NCBI RefSeq assembly: GCF_002008165.1
Contig: NZ_MRDM01000032.1
Coordinates: 62,001 to 126,000, forward strand
From: Rhizobium laguerreae
Lineage (GTDB): Bacteria; Pseudomonadota; Alphaproteobacteria; Rhizobiales; Rhizobiaceae
Reading direction: 5' to 3'
DNA: 64,000 nucleotides
The notes beneath the pieces are model-generated. The model ran no database searches. It was not told the DNA's origin and saw only the letters and a list, made by a program, of their open reading frames with translations. The position numbers and the translations under genes were made by a program. Shown in pieces: positions 38,896 through 47,730 of the stretch (its first letter is position 1; every line of letters starts with the position of its first letter).

Positions 38896-40098
38896 TCACT
38901 CGTGCCGCAGCGCCTCAATAGGGTTCAACTGCGCGGCCCTTCTCGCCGGGAAATAGCCGAAGATCATGCCGATCGCCGCGGAGAAGAGGAAGGCGACGGC
39001 GACCATTAGGGGGCTGAAGACGAAGGGGACTTTCAGGAGCGTCACGGTGCCGAAGCCGAGGCCGAGGCCCAGTATGATGCCGGTGATGCCGCCGAACAGC
39101 GACAGGGCCACCGCCTCGACCAGGAACTGGGTGAGCACCTGGTTTTCGAGCGCGCCGATCGCCAAGCGGATGCCGATTTCGCGGGTGCGCTCGGTGACGG
39201 AGACCAGCATGATGTTCATGATGCCGATGCCGCCGACGAGCAGGCTGATGGCCGCGACGGCGCCGAGCAGGCCGGTCAATAACGTCGTCGTGCCGGTCAT
39301 CGCCGCGGCGATCTGGGTCATGTCGTTGACGTTGAAATCGTCCTGGCGGCCGGGCACGATCTTGCGGCGTTCGCGCAGGAGATTTTCGACATCGGATTGC
39401 ACCTTGGCCGTGGAGACGCCGTCGCGCGCCGAGATGATGATCTGCGGCACGTTGCTGCTGCCGCTGATGCGCCGCTGGAACACCTTGACCGGCATGATGA
39501 CGACATCGTCCTGGTCGTTGCCCATGCCGGACTGGCCGCGCTTGGCCAACACGCCGATGACGGGGCATGAGACCTTGCCGACGCGGATCTGCTGGCCTGT
39601 AGGGTCGGCGCTGCCGAAGAGCTGCGAGCGCACTGTCTCGCCGATGATGCAGCGCGCCTGGCCGCGTTCCTCGGCGGGGGTGAAATTGCGGCCGAGCGCC
39701 AGGTTCCAGTCCTGTGCGATGAAATAGTCGTTGGTGGTGCCGGAGACGCTGGTGGAATGGTTCTGGCCGCCGAAAATCACCGTCGCCGTGGACTGGTTGA
39801 GCGGCGCCACGGCCCTGAGGCCGCCGATCTGGTCGCGGATCGCCGCGACGTCCTTGACGCTGAAGCGCTTGGCCTCAGAACTTGCCCGGCCGGGGCCGAA
39901 CTGGCCGGGGCGGACGAACAGCATGTTGGTGCCCAGCCGCGACAGCTCGGTCGAGACCTGTGCGGTGGTGCCGTTGCCGATCGTCACCAGCGCGATGACG
40001 GCGGCAACGCCGATGACGACGCCGAGCACGGTCAGGAACGAGCGCAGCATATTGCGGCTGATGGCCCGCAGCGCCAGCTTCAGCGTCTCAAAGAACAT
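38896..40098 (-). CDS. ABC transporter permease, MacB/FtsX type
   Basis: The 400-residue protein has an N-terminal membrane span (LRSFLTVLGVVIGVAAVIAL), a long periplasmic MacB-PCD domain of about 220 residues, then the FtsX-like three-span C-terminal region (LLVGGIGIMNIMLVSVTERT, ending PARRAAQLNPIEALRHE). It is the permease half of a split MacB-like system; the ATPase is a separate gene overlapping by 11 bases. It likely exports a peptide, lipid or macrolide-like compound with the HlyD-type adaptor upstream. Confidence 0.92.
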   Translation of the reverse strand: MFFETLKLALRAISRNMLRSFLTVLGVVIGVAAVIALVTIGNGTTAQVSTELSRLGTNMLFVRPGQFGPGRASSEAKRFSVKDVAAIRDQIGGLRAVAPLNQSTATVIFGGQNHSTSVSGTTNDYFIAQDWNLALGRNFTPAEERGQARCIIGETVRSQLFGSADPTGQQIRVGKVSCPVIGVLAKRGQSGMGNDQDDVVIMPVKVFQRRISGSSNVPQIIISARDGVSTAKVQSDVENLLRERRKIVPGRQDDFNVNDMTQIAAAMTGTTTLLTGLLGAVAAISLLVGGIGIMNIMLVSVTERTREIGIRLAIGALENQVLTQFLVEAVALSLFGGITGIILGLGLGFGTVTLLKVPFVFSPLMVAVAFLFSAAIGMIFGYFPARRAAQLNPIEALRHE

Positions 40099-40804
40099 GA
40101 TCCGCCCTCCTCCGATGCTCGACTTCCGTCTCCAGCTTGCCGTCGACGAAACGCAACAGCCGCTGCGCATAGGCGGCAATATCGGGCTCGTGGGTGACCA
40201 TGACGATGGTGATGCCCTGCTCGCGGTTCAGCCGCGTCATCAGATCCATGATCTCGACGCTGGTCTTCGTATCGAGATTGCCTGTGGGTTCATCGGCGAG
40301 CAGCAGTGCCGGCTCGGTAACGATGGCGCGGGCGATGGCGACGCGCTGCTGCTGGCCGCCTGACAGTTCTTGTGTCTTGTGATGTTCGCGCCCGGTCAAT
40401 CCGACCAGCGCTAGCGCCTCGCGGGCCCGCTCGCGCCGCTCGCGCACCGCCATGCCGCGATAGATCAGCGGCAGCTCGACATTTTCGACGGCGGAGGTGC
40501 GCGACAGAAGATTGAAGCCCTGGAAGACGAAGCCGAGCATGTGGCGGCGCAGCAGCGTCAGCTGGCTGCGGTCGAAGCCGCTGGTCGGAATGCCTTCGAA
40601 GATGTAGTCGCCGGCACTCGGCACGTCGAGGCAACCGAGAATGTTCATGGCCGTCGACTTGCCGGAGCCAGACGGCCCCATGATCGCGACGAATTCATGG
40701 GCGTTGATCGCAAGGTCGACGTGGTCGAGCGCGCGGATCGCCGCCTCGCCCTCGCCATAGACTTTCGAGACCTGTCTGAATTCGATGAGCGGCGGGCTTG
40801 CCAT
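40088..40804 (-). CDS. ABC transporter ATP-binding protein, MacB/LolD type
   Basis: The 238-residue ATPase has Walker A GPSGSGKSTAMNILGCLD near residue 41, signature LSGGQQQRVAIARAIVTEP, and Walker B LLLADEPTGNLDTKT. The LolD/MacB-class features are clear. It sits between the adaptor gene (12-base gap) and the permease (overlap), giving a three-gene export operon. Confidence 0.93.
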   Translation of the reverse strand: MASPPLIEFRQVSKVYGEGEAAIRALDHVDLAINAHEFVAIMGPSGSGKSTAMNILGCLDVPSAGDYIFEGIPTSGFDRSQLTLLRRHMLGFVFQGFNLLSRTSAVENVELPLIYRGMAVRERRERAREALALVGLTGREHHKTQELSGGQQQRVAIARAIVTEPALLLADEPTGNLDTKTSVEIMDLMTRLNREQGITIVMVTHEPDIAAYAQRLLRFVDGKLETEVEHRRRADHVL

Positions 40805-40816
40805 CCGTCTCTCCGC

Positions 40817-42109
40817 CTAGTTCGCACGCGCCGTGGCGTCGATCACCAGTGCGTCGTCTTGCTTGAGGTCACCGGAGACGACCTGGGTGAACTGGCCGTC
40901 GGATGAGCCGACCTGGATGACAACAGGCACCGGGCGGCCGTTGCGCAGCACCCAGACACGGCGTTGCGTGCCCGTCAGCGCCGAACCGGCATTGTTGTTC
41001 CGCTGACGTGGCGGGCCGAAGATGCCGAAAATGCCGCGGCCACGCCTTTCGGCCTGCGCCGGAGCATAGCGCAGCGCGGCGTTCGACACCATCAGCGTGT
41101 CCTTGACGGCCTCGACGGTGACATCGGCCGTCGCCGTCATGCCGGGGCGCAGCAGCAGGTCGGCATTGTCGACCGACAGGACCGCCTTATAGGTCACGAC
41201 ATTGTTGACCACTTCGGAGGCGAAACGGATCTGCTCGATCTCGGCGGGAAAGGTCCGGTCGGGATAGGCGTCGACCGTGAACTTCGCCTTCTGGCCGACG
41301 GCGATCTGGCCGACATCGGCCTCGTCGACATCGACCTGCAGCTCCATCTTCTTCAGATCGCCGGCGATGGTGAAAAGGATCGGGGCCGAAAGCGAGGCTG
41401 CGACCGTGGCGCCCGGATTGACGGAGCGGGTGAGGATGACGCCGTCGATCGGCGAGATGATCTTCGCCTTGGCGAGATTGACTTCGGCAAGCTGCAGGTC
41501 GGCTTCCGAGGCCAGGACCTCGGCTTCGTTGATCTGTTTGGCGGCAACGGCAGAATCATATTTGTAGCTGGCGTCGTCGAGGCTCTGCTGGGTGGAGACA
41601 TTGCTCCTGACCAGGCTCTTCAACCGCTCGAGCGAGGTGCTTGCCGATTGCATATCGGCATCGGCCTTGACGACGTTCGCCTTGGCCGAATTGAGCTTGG
41701 CGCGCGAGCTTTTCACATCCGCCTCGAGCTTGTTGGTATCGAGGAGGGCGAGCACTTCGCCTGATTTGACCGTGCTGTTGTAGTCGACATTGACGTCGCG
41801 GACCGTGCCGGACAGTTCGCTCGATATATCCACCTGCTCGGTCGGCTGCACCGAGCCGGTGGCGGTGACGAGCACCGTCAGATCGCCGCGTTTTGCCGGC
41901 TGGGTGGCATAGCTCACTTCGCTTTGCCCGCGGGCCATATAGAAATAGGCGGCGACTGCTGCGGCAGCGATGAGGATCAGCAGGATGAGCAGGCGTCCGC
42001 GCCAGCGGCTCCGCTTGCCCTGCCGTCCCGATGCGGCAAGGACCGCGGCGAGATCGGACGCTACGCCTGTCTTTGCTCCGGTCTCGCTGCCGCTTACGAT
42101 TTTGTTCAT
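40817..42109 (-). CDS. Periplasmic adaptor, MacA/HlyD family
   Basis: The 430-residue protein has a short cytoplasmic N-terminus, one membrane span near residues 41-60 (LLILLILIAAAAVAAYFYMA), a lipoyl/barrel-sandwich segment (SSELSGTVRDVNVDYNSTVK), a coiled-coil hairpin (residues about 125-205), and beta-barrel domains (DVDEADVGQIAVGQKAKFTV). It should link the MacB-like permease to an outer membrane channel of the TolC class, which is not encoded here. It is the first gene of the operon. Confidence 0.93.
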   Translation of the reverse strand: MNKIVSGSETGAKTGVASDLAAVLAASGRQGKRSRWRGRLLILLILIAAAAVAAYFYMARGQSEVSYATQPAKRGDLTVLVTATGSVQPTEQVDISSELSGTVRDVNVDYNSTVKSGEVLALLDTNKLEADVKSSRAKLNSAKANVVKADADMQSASTSLERLKSLVRSNVSTQQSLDDASYKYDSAVAAKQINEAEVLASEADLQLAEVNLAKAKIISPIDGVILTRSVNPGATVAASLSAPILFTIAGDLKKMELQVDVDEADVGQIAVGQKAKFTVDAYPDRTFPAEIEQIRFASEVVNNVVTYKAVLSVDNADLLLRPGMTATADVTVEAVKDTLMVSNAALRYAPAQAERRGRGIFGIFGPPRQRNNNAGSALTGTQRRVWVLRNGRPVPVVIQVGSSDGQFTQVVSGDLKQDDALVIDATARAN

Positions 42110-42270
42110 GTCGTCCTCAATTCGTCAGTGGCCGCCTGCTGCCTCTGCGGCGAAATAATCACAACGCAGATGAACCGGCGATTAGCGTGCCGCCGAACTG
42201 GCACGGAATTGCGGATGGGTGAAATGAAATATTGGTAAGGAAAGGCTGGTTCAGGCGCCCGAAGCGTCTA

Positions 42271-42645
42271 TCAATCCGCGTCCTCGGCATATTGGCCCGC
42301 GCCCGGCAAAGGATGCAGCCACGGTTCGCGCCGCTTGATCCAGACTTCATAGCCAGGCGCAAGGTCGGTCGGCGGAGTGTCCAGGGACCCTAGGCGGATT
42401 TCCGCCTCGTCATCCCTAAGGCAGAAAAGCCTGCTGCCACAGGCGGGGCAGAAGCTGCGGCCGGCGAAGGTGGCGATCTCGCCGTTATGGGAGAAAGCCT
42501 GGCGCGGCCAGACCGCGAAAAAGGTGAAGGCGGAGCCGCTCGATTTGCGGCAATCGGCGCAGTGGCAAAGGCCGACGCGAAGCGGTTCGCCGTCCACCCT
42601 GTAGGCGACCGCCCCGCAAAGGCAGCTTCCGGTTCGGATTTTCAT
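42271..42645 (-). CDS. GFA family (glutathione-dependent formaldehyde-activating enzyme-like) protein
   Basis: The 124-residue protein has the zinc-binding cysteines of the Mss4-like GFA fold: GSCLCGAVAYR at the N-terminus, LCHCADCRKSSGSAF near residue 31, and FCPACGSRLF near residue 68. The family is named after Gfa of Paracoccus, but most members have no shown formaldehyde activity. It follows the small unknown gene by nine bases and is probably cotranscribed. A paralog family member lies at 61740-62240. Confidence 0.9.
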   Translation of the reverse strand: MKIRTGSCLCGAVAYRVDGEPLRVGLCHCADCRKSSGSAFTFFAVWPRQAFSHNGEIATFAGRSFCPACGSRLFCLRDDEAEIRLGSLDTPPTDLAPGYEVWIKRREPWLHPLPGAGQYAEDAD

Positions 42646-42654
42646 GTCGGACCG

Positions 42655-42864
42655 TCAGGCGTCGAGATTGGTCGGCAGGCCCGGCGGGCGCTGCTTTGCC
42701 GCCATCAACAGGTCGAGTTCGGTGGCGGAGGGGCCGAACTTGTCGTAGAGGCGCTTTGCCTCCTTGTCATCCAACCGGTATTTCCTGGCAAATTCGCCGA
42801 TGCTGTAGGGGCGGCCACGCAACACTCTTCGCGCCGGGGTCGCCGTATTCGGTGCGTCGGTCAT
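42655..42864 (-). CDS. Small conserved-looking protein of unknown function
   Basis: The 69-residue product (starting MTDAPNTATPARRVLRGRPY) has a charged, helical centre resembling a helix-turn-helix (SIGEFARKYRLDDKEAKRLY) and an extended C-terminus. I do not recognise a family with certainty. The start has AGGAGAAA upstream, which supports translation. It precedes the GFA gene closely. Confidence 0.7.
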   Translation of the reverse strand: MTDAPNTATPARRVLRGRPYSIGEFARKYRLDDKEAKRLYDKFGPSATELDLLMAAKQRPPGLPTNLDA

Positions 42865-43180
42865 GGTTTTCTCCTTTCGTCACGTCCCTTTTAAGCTAGA
42901 GCGAGCTGTCGATTTGGAAAGAGCCGACGAGCCGCATCGAGGCTTCCGGCATTGGGGAATGCGGTTGTTTTCCTGGAACCTTTTCGCCGATATGCGTATT
43001 TTTCGGACCGAGGTTGCGGGCCACGCCAAGCGGACACAGCGGTACTGGAGAACATCGGGATTTTTCCGCTTTCTCCCGGTGGCCAACGCAGTGGCAGACG
43101 AGTTCCCTGCCCGCCCGGTCCGCTTCCTCATCCCGCTCTTTTCGAATGGAAAACCGCTGCCCACTTTAGCGCGACATTCG
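42865..43180. other. Gene-free interval
   Basis: This 316-base stretch lies between the end of a UgpC-type ATPase gene and the start of the small protein gene. I see no convincing gene, RNA or hairpin in it; open frames here lack ribosome sites and family features. It presumably holds the promoter of the small protein and GFA genes. Confidence 0.5.
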
Positions 43181-44260
43181 TTAAGACAGGCGCCGGCCGT
43201 CCTCGCCGAAGAGGTGGAGTATATCGGGATCGAGATGCAGCGGCAGGCTGTCGCCGGATTTCATGCGCTGCTGGCCGGCAAAGACCGCAATCAGCTTCTT
43301 TCCGGCCGCCTCGGCGTGCACGACGGTCTCCGAGCCCAGTTCCTCGACAAGCGTGACGCTTGTATCCAGCCTGCTCGCGGAGCCGGCATCGGCAAGGGTG
43401 ATATGCTGCGGCCGAATGCCGATGCTGACCCTTTCGCCCGCCGGGCGGGTCTCCTTGGCAATGACGGAAAGGCGATGGCCGCCGACGGTTTCGACCTCAG
43501 CGAAACCGCCGTCGTGACCGACGATCGCACCTTCGAGGAAATTCATGTGCGGCGCGCCGATGAAGCCGGCGACGAAGCGGTTGGCCGGTTTGTTATAGAG
43601 TTCCAGCGGGGTTCCCACCTGCTCAATCCTGCCGCTTCTCAAGACGACGATGCGGTCGGCCAGCGTCATCGCCTCGACCTGATCGTGGGTGACGTAGATC
43701 ATCGTCGCCTTCAGGCGGGCGTGAAGGGCCGCCAGTTCGGCACGCATGCTGACCCTGAGTTCGGCGTCGAGATTGGATAGCGGCTCGTCGAGCAGGAAGG
43801 CATCCGGCCGCCGCACGATGGCGCGGCCGATCGCCACGCGCTGGCGCTGGCCGCCGGAGAGCTGGCCCGGACGGCGCTGCAGGAAAGGTTCGATCTCCAG
43901 CATGCGCGCGGCGTCGGTGATGCGCGCTTCGATTTCGGCTTTCGCTACCTTGGTGTTCTCGAGACCGAAGGCGAGGTTTTCCCTGACGCTCATATGCGGA
44001 TAGAGCGCATAGGACTGGAAGACCATGGCCAGGCCGCGATCGGCGGCGCTGATAGCGGTAACATCCTTGCCGTCAATGGCGATGCTGCCGCCAGTCGGCT
44101 TATCGAGGCCGGCGATCAGGCGCAGCAGCGTCGATTTTCCGCAGCCGGATGGGCCGACGAAAGCGACGAACTCGCCGTCGTTGACATGAAGCGAGACATC
44201 GCGAATGACCTCGACGGCGCCGAAGTTCTTGACGATGTTCCTGAGCTCAAGCCCGCTCAT
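43181..44260 (-). CDS. Carbohydrate ABC transporter ATP-binding protein (UgpC/MsmK/MalK type)
   Basis: The 359-residue ATPase has Walker A GPSGCGKSTLLRLIAG near residue 36, signature LSGGQRQRVAIGRAIVRRP, Walker B FLLDEPLSNLD, and a C-terminal regulatory TOBE/MDR domain (GVRPE-type motif SIGIRPQHITLADAG). It energises the sugar importer encoded just upstream and is the last gene of that operon, 50 bases after the permease. Confidence 0.93.
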   Translation of the reverse strand: MSGLELRNIVKNFGAVEVIRDVSLHVNDGEFVAFVGPSGCGKSTLLRLIAGLDKPTGGSIAIDGKDVTAISAADRGLAMVFQSYALYPHMSVRENLAFGLENTKVAKAEIEARITDAARMLEIEPFLQRRPGQLSGGQRQRVAIGRAIVRRPDAFLLDEPLSNLDAELRVSMRAELAALHARLKATMIYVTHDQVEAMTLADRIVVLRSGRIEQVGTPLELYNKPANRFVAGFIGAPHMNFLEGAIVGHDGGFAEVETVGGHRLSVIAKETRPAGERVSIGIRPQHITLADAGSASRLDTSVTLVEELGSETVVHAEAAGKKLIAVFAGQQRMKSGDSLPLHLDPDILHLFGEDGRRLS

Positions 44261-44310
44261 GCACTCTCCTGTTTCATATGTAAGCTGGCCTCTTTCAAAT
44301 TATAGCTGGC

Positions 44311-45360
44311 CTATTTGAGCCCCGAGCCGGCAATGCCCGTGGTGATAAAGCGCTGCAGGAAGACGAAGATCAGCACGACCGGGATCATCGAGACGACGGT
44401 CATGGCGAGGATGTAGTGCCATTGCACATTGAGCTCGCCGGCATAGACGTTGAGGCCGACCTGCAGCGTATAGAGTTCCTTGCGCGACAGCACGATCAGC
44501 GGCCAGAGGAAGTCGTTCCAGCGCCAGACGACCGAGAAGATCGCCAGCACGGCGAGCGCCGGCGCCGACAGCGGCAGGATGATGCGCCAGTAGATCTGCC
44601 ATTCGCTAGCCTTGTCCATACGCGCGGCGTCGAGCAATTCGTCGGGGATCGTCAGCATGTATTGCCTGAGCAGGAAGACGCCCGTCGGCGTGGCGACCGT
44701 CGGCAGGATGACACCCCAGAGGCTGTCGAAGAGGTTCAGCGTGCCGATGACGGAATAGAGCGGCACGACGATGACCGAGAGCGGCACCATCAGCGTCGCC
44801 AGGATCATCAGCATGACAGCGGTGCGGCCGGGGAACTGGTATTTCGACAGCGCGAAGGCGGCCATGGAATTGACGAGCAGCGTAATCGCCGTCGCCACGA
44901 CGGTGACGAAGACGGAGTTGCGCAGGAACAGGAAGAAATCGAAGCGCTGGAACGGTTCGGTGTAATTGCCGCCGGCGAATTCGACCTGGCGCACCGGCGT
45001 GCGGTCCTTGATATTCGCCTTGACGATTTCGCCCGGCTGTTTCGGATCGACCATCTGGCCGATGATGCCGATGCGGCGGACTTCGGCGAGCACACGGGTG
45101 CTGCCATCCGGCATTGCGACATTATAGAGCGGCAGCGGCTTGTCGTATCCCGGCACCACGGCCTGTTCGGTGACATAGGGCAGGAAGGAGGGCGGGAATT
45201 CGGCAAGGGCCGCCGGGGTCTTGAACGAGGAGAAGACCAGCCAGACGGCTGGGCCGAACATCAGGAAGACGCCCGAGATCAGCCAGATCCAGGTGACGAC
45301 ATCCGTCCAATGCCAGCCGCGACCCCGCCGGCGGAGCAGAAAGGCAGAAACGGCGCTCAT
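44311..45360 (-). CDS. Carbohydrate ABC transporter permease (MalG type) with an extended periplasmic loop
   Basis: The 349-residue membrane protein has the EAA-like loop LLDAARMDKASEWQIYWRII and C-terminal TGIAGSGLK as in CUT1 permeases. It is longer than the usual 270-290 residues because about 80 residues lie between the first span (ending LVFSSFKTP) and the second (NSVFVTVVATAITLLVNSMA); this loop is predicted periplasmic. Such loops are seen in some CUT1 permeases. Its start overlaps the MalF-type gene stop by four bases. Confidence 0.92.
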   Translation of the reverse strand: MSAVSAFLLRRRGRGWHWTDVVTWIWLISGVFLMFGPAVWLVFSSFKTPAALAEFPPSFLPYVTEQAVVPGYDKPLPLYNVAMPDGSTRVLAEVRRIGIIGQMVDPKQPGEIVKANIKDRTPVRQVEFAGGNYTEPFQRFDFFLFLRNSVFVTVVATAITLLVNSMAAFALSKYQFPGRTAVMLMILATLMVPLSVIVVPLYSVIGTLNLFDSLWGVILPTVATPTGVFLLRQYMLTIPDELLDAARMDKASEWQIYWRIILPLSAPALAVLAIFSVVWRWNDFLWPLIVLSRKELYTLQVGLNVYAGELNVQWHYILAMTVVSMIPVVLIFVFLQRFITTGIAGSGLK

Positions 45361-46394
45361 TGGCGTGCTCCCTTCTTCTCGTTGCGACTACTGACGCCGA
45401 GCTGGACCAGGGTCAAGATGACGAGCACGATGCCCATCAGGATCGAGGCGGCCGACGCCAGTCCCGGATTGCGCAGCGAACTCGCAAAGCCGGTCTCGTA
45501 GATATATTGGGTGATGTACATGGTGCTGGTGCCCGGTCCGCCGCCGGTGAGCACGAAGACCTCGTCAAAAATCTGCACGGCGCGGATCAGCGCCAAGACC
45601 AGCACGACGATGAGGTTCGGCATCAGAAGCGGCAGGGTAATGCGCCGGAAGATGCGGGTCGGGCGGGCGCTGTCCATCGCCGCCGCCTCGTAAAGATCGC
45701 GCGGGATCGCCTGCAGGCCGGCGAGCAGGATCAGCGCATAAAAGCCCATATGCGCCCAGACCGAGACGAAGACGGCGAAGAAGAAGGCCCAGAAACGATC
45801 GCTGAGCCAGGAGAAGGGTTCGAAGCCGAAGGGGCTCAGCGCATAGTTCAACAGGCCCTCACGCTGCAGGATCCATTTCCAGATCAGGCCGACGACGACG
45901 GGCGACAGCAGCACCGGAAAGAAGAAGACGGCGCGCCAGAAGCCGCGATTGGAAAGCTCGCGGTTGAGGATCAAAGCCGTTGCGAGCGCTGCGATCAGCA
46001 TCACCGTCACCTGGAAGACGACGAAGACGGCGGTGTTGCGCACCGCCGCCCAGAAGGTGTCGGCGGCACAGGTCGAAGGGTCGAGATAGCTGCCGCAATC
46101 GAAGAGGATGCGGTATTGGTCGGCGCCGATATAGGTCCTGTTCTGCAGGAAGATGGCGCTGCCGCTCGTCGTCGAATAGATGAAGTTGATGACCAGCGGC
46201 AGCAGCACGAAGACGGTGAAGATCAGCATGTTGGGCGCCAGGAAGACGCCCGCCATGCCGTTAAGCCCGGTCAGCTTCTGCCAGCCACGCATGGGAATGT
46301 CGACGATCCCCATGACAAGCCGGACAGGTGCAAGCAGCGCCTGCCGGAGACCGGTTTTGACAGGTGGTTCAGAAGAAACCGTTTTCGCCGTCAT
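45357..46394 (-). CDS. Carbohydrate ABC transporter permease (MalF type)
   Basis: The 345-residue membrane protein has a basic N-terminal segment, then a span at MAGVFLAPNMLIFTVFVLLP. The EAA-like loop DLYEAAAMDSARPTRIFRRI near residue 247 is clear. It pairs with the MalG-type protein. The ATG at 46394 lies 11 bases after the binding-protein stop; the frame stays open upstream within that gene, which is not meaningful. Confidence 0.92.
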   Translation of the reverse strand: MTAKTVSSEPPVKTGLRQALLAPVRLVMGIVDIPMRGWQKLTGLNGMAGVFLAPNMLIFTVFVLLPLVINFIYSTTSGSAIFLQNRTYIGADQYRILFDCGSYLDPSTCAADTFWAAVRNTAVFVVFQVTVMLIAALATALILNRELSNRGFWRAVFFFPVLLSPVVVGLIWKWILQREGLLNYALSPFGFEPFSWLSDRFWAFFFAVFVSVWAHMGFYALILLAGLQAIPRDLYEAAAMDSARPTRIFRRITLPLLMPNLIVVLVLALIRAVQIFDEVFVLTGGGPGTSTMYITQYIYETGFASSLRNPGLASAASILMGIVLVILTLVQLGVSSRNEKKGARQ

Positions 46395-46405
46395 CTGTTC
46401 TTCCG

Positions 46406-47665
46406 TCAGTTGCCGGCGACCTTGGCCTTGATGTCCTCGTCGATGCGGGCATAGGCATCGTCGAGCTTCATTTCGCCGGCGATCACCTGGCTGATGCGGG
46501 CGACGATGGCGCTGTAATAGGCATCCGACCACTTCCAGCCTGGCAGCTTTATGGCGGGTGCCGCCGTCTGGCCGGCCGCCTCAACGAAAGCCTTTAGCGC
46601 CGCCTGCACATGCGGATTGTCGGTCTTGAAGTCCATCTGGCCGGCCGCGACACCCTTATGCGCGGGAATGAACAGGCTGCGTTCGGCAAATTCCTTCTGC
46701 ACGTCGGCACCTGCCAGGTAATCCATCACCTTGGCGACGTCCTTCGGGTTCTTGGTGTATTTGACGGCGACGAGACCGGCGCCGCCCTGCATGCCGGAGC
46801 ATGCGGCCGTGCCGCAGGGGCTGCCCGCCATCACCCAGTCGAAATTGTCGCCGATCTTCTGGGCGAAGCCCGAAACCTGCCAGCTGCCCGAATAGAGATA
46901 GGCAAGGCCGCCATTGATGAAGTCCTCTGCGGCGGAGCGGTAGGTGGTGCCGGCAGCACTGACCCAGACATCCTTGTTCATGGTGCCGTCCTCGTTCCAC
47001 TTGACGAAGCGGCTGAGGAAGTCCTTGGCGCCCTGATCGATCGGCGCCGGCTTGCCGTCGGCGGCGATATAGTTGGCGCCGTAGGAGATATTCGGGCCGG
47101 AGACGCGGTGGCCGGAGCGGTCGATCGCCATGGCGAAGACCTTCTGACTGTCGGCAACCTTCTTGGCCGCCGCCGCCCAGTCGTCCCAGGTGGCTTTCGG
47201 GCCGGGGATCTCGACGCCGGCCTGCTCGAACAGCGTCTTGTTGACGAAGCCGCCGGTCAGCGTCAGCTGGGTCATGAAGCCGGTGATGGCAGTCGATCCG
47301 TCCGGACGCATCCAGTCTGCCTGGGCGCCGAAATTATCCTCCCAGTATTTCGCGTCGGTGAGGTAGGGGCGAAGATCGAGCCAGTGCTGCGCCGGCGCCT
47401 TCAGATTGGTGAGGCGGGCGATATCCGGCCCCTGCCCGGCTTCGAGCTGCACCGGCAGCTGTTCCTTGACGACGTCGTAGGAGACTTCGTCGAGGATGAC
47501 GTTGACGTCGGGATTGGCCTTCGAGAAGCGCGACAGCAGATCCTTGATCACCTCGCCTTCGCCGCCGTCGGAATACCACATGATGCGCACGTCGCCGGCA
47601 TGGGCGGCAACAGAACTCAACAGAATTGCAGCAAAAGCCGCGCCGATCGATTTCATTCTGGTCAT
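46406..47665 (-). CDS. Carbohydrate ABC transporter substrate-binding protein (family 1)
   Basis: The 419-residue periplasmic protein has a signal peptide (MTRMKSIGAAFAAILLSSVA, AHA) and family 1 features: VRIMWYSDGGEGEVIKDLL, SYDVVKEQLPVQLEAGQGPD and GGLAYLYSGSWQVSGFA near residue 263. A strong AGGAGGAG precedes the ATG at 47665. The ligand is unknown; the adjacent 840-residue protein suggests an oligosaccharide. It is the second gene of the LacI-controlled operon. Confidence 0.92.
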   Translation of the reverse strand: MTRMKSIGAAFAAILLSSVAAHAGDVRIMWYSDGGEGEVIKDLLSRFSKANPDVNVILDEVSYDVVKEQLPVQLEAGQGPDIARLTNLKAPAQHWLDLRPYLTDAKYWEDNFGAQADWMRPDGSTAITGFMTQLTLTGGFVNKTLFEQAGVEIPGPKATWDDWAAAAKKVADSQKVFAMAIDRSGHRVSGPNISYGANYIAADGKPAPIDQGAKDFLSRFVKWNEDGTMNKDVWVSAAGTTYRSAAEDFINGGLAYLYSGSWQVSGFAQKIGDNFDWVMAGSPCGTAACSGMQGGAGLVAVKYTKNPKDVAKVMDYLAGADVQKEFAERSLFIPAHKGVAAGQMDFKTDNPHVQAALKAFVEAAGQTAAPAIKLPGWKWSDAYYSAIVARISQVIAGEMKLDDAYARIDEDIKAKVAGN

Positions 47666-47730
47666 TTTCTCCTCCTCTTGACCGATATATTCATGCGCCC
47701 GGCCGGTCCTCCACCTGCCGGACATGTCGT

